Part shown: piece after piece, positions 4,725 through 5,900 of the stretch
Layout of the letters: each line of letters opens with the position of its first letter
How positions within the stretch are numbered: the stretch's first letter is position 1
NCBI GenBank assembly: GCA_937901865.1
Contig: CALDID010000311.1
Coordinates: 1 to 5,900 of the forward strand
Direction: 5' to 3'
DNA from: an uncultured Treponema sp.
Lineage (GTDB): Bacteria > Spirochaetota > Spirochaetia > Treponematales > Treponemataceae
DNA: 5,900 nt
Notes under the pieces: model-generated
The model's database searches: none
What the model saw: the letters and a program-made list of their open reading frames with translations, nothing else
Told to the model about the DNA's origin: nothing
Program-made: the position numbers and the translations under genes

Positions 4725-5692
4725 AGCTTAAACTCCATAAAGAGCTTGTTCAGATATTCTCTGTCTTTAGTAGCGCGCTCTACATCTGAACTGCGACCTT
4801 GTGCATATAGATTAGAAAACAGAGAGAGTATATTATTTGTTCCCTGCGCTATTCCCTTAGAATAGCCTTGCGCAACGCCTTTTTCCCACACATCCGCACT
4901 CAAATCACACATATTGCTCACCTCCTCGCTGATTTCTTGATACATCTCTATGCCGAAATTGGCTTCCAGTGCCTTGCATTTCTCCAGTGCTTTCATCTCG
5001 CCCAAAAACAAAAGACTCAGCATCTCAAGCAGATTGCTTGCACCAGAACTGTCTTTGTCCAGATTCACGAAGATGACAGAAAGCAAATCATAATCGCTTT
5101 TCTTGAACGCCGTTTCAACACTTGCCCGTTTCTCATCTCCTGCGATAATCTTCATTCCAAGATTAAAGCCGATTATCGTGTTTTTGACCGATTCGGGTGG
5201 GTTCATACAAATCCAAATTGTGTAGACTTTCTTCAGCCCTCCGTAATCCTGCTTATCAATCTCACTACCGAACTGTGATGAAATCAGCCTTGAAGCATAA
5301 TACACACCGCGTTTCACCAGCGGATAGCCAGGATTATATTTGTTCTGGGCTTCTATGTTTATTATAAGCTCTATTGGCTCTCTCGTCGAGGGCGCAAGGG
5401 CTGTAAAACGAATATCGTAGTAAATCGTTCCCTCGTTCAGTGTGGTGTCTTCGGTGTTCGTTCCGCGTATCGTCTTGCCGTTGGAATGCAGAGTGAATGT
5501 GCTTATGTCGGGCTTCCCCTCGATGTAGCTCTCGATTTGCTCAATCGTGCAATCTTTGTATTCTTCAATACAGCCTTTCATTATACGCGCGAGTATCGGC
5601 TTTTCGGACAGCAACAGCTTGCATTGTGTGTCGTATCGTTCCCGAAGCTCCGTTGCGTCTATGTCGTCTGTAAATTTCGTCGTGGTTGTCAT
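4721..5692 (-). CDS. Rpn/PDDEXK_2 family nuclease-transposase-like protein
   Basis: Read from the ATG at 5692 this is 323 residues. The N-terminal KFTDDIDATELRERY and LLLSEKPILARI segments lead into the PD-(D/E)xK nuclease core: D93 in YYDIRF, then E114-x-Q116 in INIEAQ, the Gln form usual in this family. YYASRLISSQ follows at 131-140. The C-terminal part has Gly-spaced KGVAQGYSKGIAQG, also typical. This is the PDDEXK_2/TIGR01784 'putative transposase' family, expanded in Treponema; characterised Rpn proteins are DNA endonucleases that promote RecA-independent recombination. The gene is full length with intact catalytic residues. In-frame starts further up (TTG 5728, ATG 5722, ATG 5710) lack a Shine-Dalgarno, as does 5692. 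Direct repeats lie on both sides of the gene. Confidence 0.85.
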   Translation of the reverse strand: MTTTTKFTDDIDATELRERYDTQCKLLLSEKPILARIMKGCIEEYKDCTIEQIESYIEGKPDISTFTLHSNGKTIRGTNTEDTTLNEGTIYYDIRFTALAPSTREPIELIINIEAQNKYNPGYPLVKRGVYYASRLISSQFGSEIDKQDYGGLKKVYTIWICMNPPESVKNTIIGFNLGMKIIAGDEKRASVETAFKKSDYDLLSVIFVNLDKDSSGASNLLEMLSLLFLGEMKALEKCKALEANFGIEMYQEISEEVSNMCDLSADVWEKGVAQGYSKGIAQGTNNILSLFSNLYAQGRSSDVERATKDREYLNKLFMEFKL

Positions 5693-5698
5693 ACGGCG

Positions 5699-5728
5699 AT
5701 TATACTGCATTTCGAGATACATAGACAA
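5699..5728 (-). promoter_or_regulatory. Candidate rpn promoter with consensus -10
   Basis: On the minus strand TATAAT (5704-5699) lies 18 nt downstream of TTGTCT (5728-5723). The predicted start point, about 7 nt after the -10, falls on or next to the ATG at 5692, implying a leaderless message. This depends on 5692 being the true start. Confidence 0.4.
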
Positions 5729-5730
5729 CG

Positions 5731-5847
5731 ACGGCTTTTAAGGCACAGCCTGCTTTGTAACCGTCGAGGACGGCTTCTCAAGCCAAAGGCTGATTTATAA
5801 ATACAAAATAGCGCGTTCCAGAAAATAAGGGGGCGCGCTTTTTTATT
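5731..5847 (+). repeat. Right copy of the direct repeat flanking the rpn gene
   Basis: This is the partner of the 4504-4640 repeat, 49 of 50 identical over its first 50 bases. It begins a few bases upstream of the rpn promoter region and ends in the hairpin and T-run at 5810-5844. It has a shorter middle than the left copy because one GGCTGAT-containing segment is missing. Confidence 0.75.
5810..5844. terminator. Bidirectional terminator-like hairpin at the end of the right repeat
   Basis: AGCGCGTTCC (5810-5819) pairs with GGGGGCGCGCT (within 5829-5839), with two G-U pairs and a loop of about 10 nt, followed by TTTTTT at 5839-5844. On the minus strand the same stem is followed by a looser T-rich stretch (TATTTTGTATTT), so it can also serve the gene ending at 5861. 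Confidence 0.6.
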
Positions 5848-5860
5848 CAGAATGACATAG

Positions 5861-5900
5861 TTAGAACTTCATATACGAAAAGCCTGCAAGGTCGTTCGTG
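5861..5900 (-). CDS. Probable 3' end of a minus-strand gene (partial)
   Basis: Read on the minus strand from 5899, twelve codons encode TNDLAGFSYMKF before TAA at 5863-5861. A protein ending in Phe after alternating small and aromatic residues could be an outer-membrane barrel, but twelve residues cannot show this. Support comes from the terminator-like hairpin immediately downstream at 5810-5844. Confidence 0.35.
   Translation of the reverse strand, partial: TNDLAGFSYMKF

Noticed and set aside
4868..5278. Plus-strand 136-codon open frame opposite rpn.
   Set aside because: It is antisense to the catalytic and C-terminal parts of a full-length Rpn-family gene and has no motif or ribosome site of its own.

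Overview
The window looks like a chromosomal accessory region of a host-associated spirochaete, most likely a gut or rumen Treponema. The main pointer is the 323-residue Rpn/PDDEXK_2 'putative transposase' (4721-5692, minus), a family named partly from its expansion in Treponema denticola. The moderate GC content and abundant short dispersed palindromes fit. The genus is an inference; there is no rRNA or housekeeping gene to confirm it.

Layout. (a) 1-116: the 3' end of a small Ser/Gly/Ala-rich peptide gene ending in a Cys-containing tail, a plausible ribosomal-peptide (RiPP) precursor. (b) 231-959: an AT-rich gene for a 242-residue protein I cannot name. (c) 962-1290: gene debris, namely a 48-codon ORF that probably carries a frameshift, then a radical SAM relic that keeps its CxxxCxxC cluster motif but stops just before the GGE motif. 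(d) 1304-2094, minus strand: an overlapping two-gene module of the toxin-antitoxin type (63-residue putative antitoxin, then a 200-residue GNAT acetyltransferase) with its own extended -10 promoter. (e) 2166-2228: an imperfect palindrome of a dispersed-repeat type. (f) 2250-4440: a two-gene operon of an intact 492-residue radical SAM/SPASM peptide-maturase-like enzyme with a PqqD-like N-terminus, followed 4 nt later by a 235-residue TIM-barrel metal-dependent hydrolase. (g) 4466-5847: repeat-rich DNA in which the rpn gene lies between two near-identical direct repeats, each ending in a terminator-like hairpin. (h) 5861-5900: the probable 3' end of a minus-strand gene.

How it may work together. 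The SPASM maturase, its PqqD-like peptide-binding domain, the upstream Cys-bearing peptide and the relic of a second maturase together suggest a RiPP locus broken up by insertion of an accessory gene, a toxin-antitoxin module and repeats. The hydrolase is tightly coupled to the maturase and may be an uncommon partner in processing. The maturase and hydrolase families can be read directly from motifs; the link to the 1-116 peptide, about 2.1 kb upstream, is inference.
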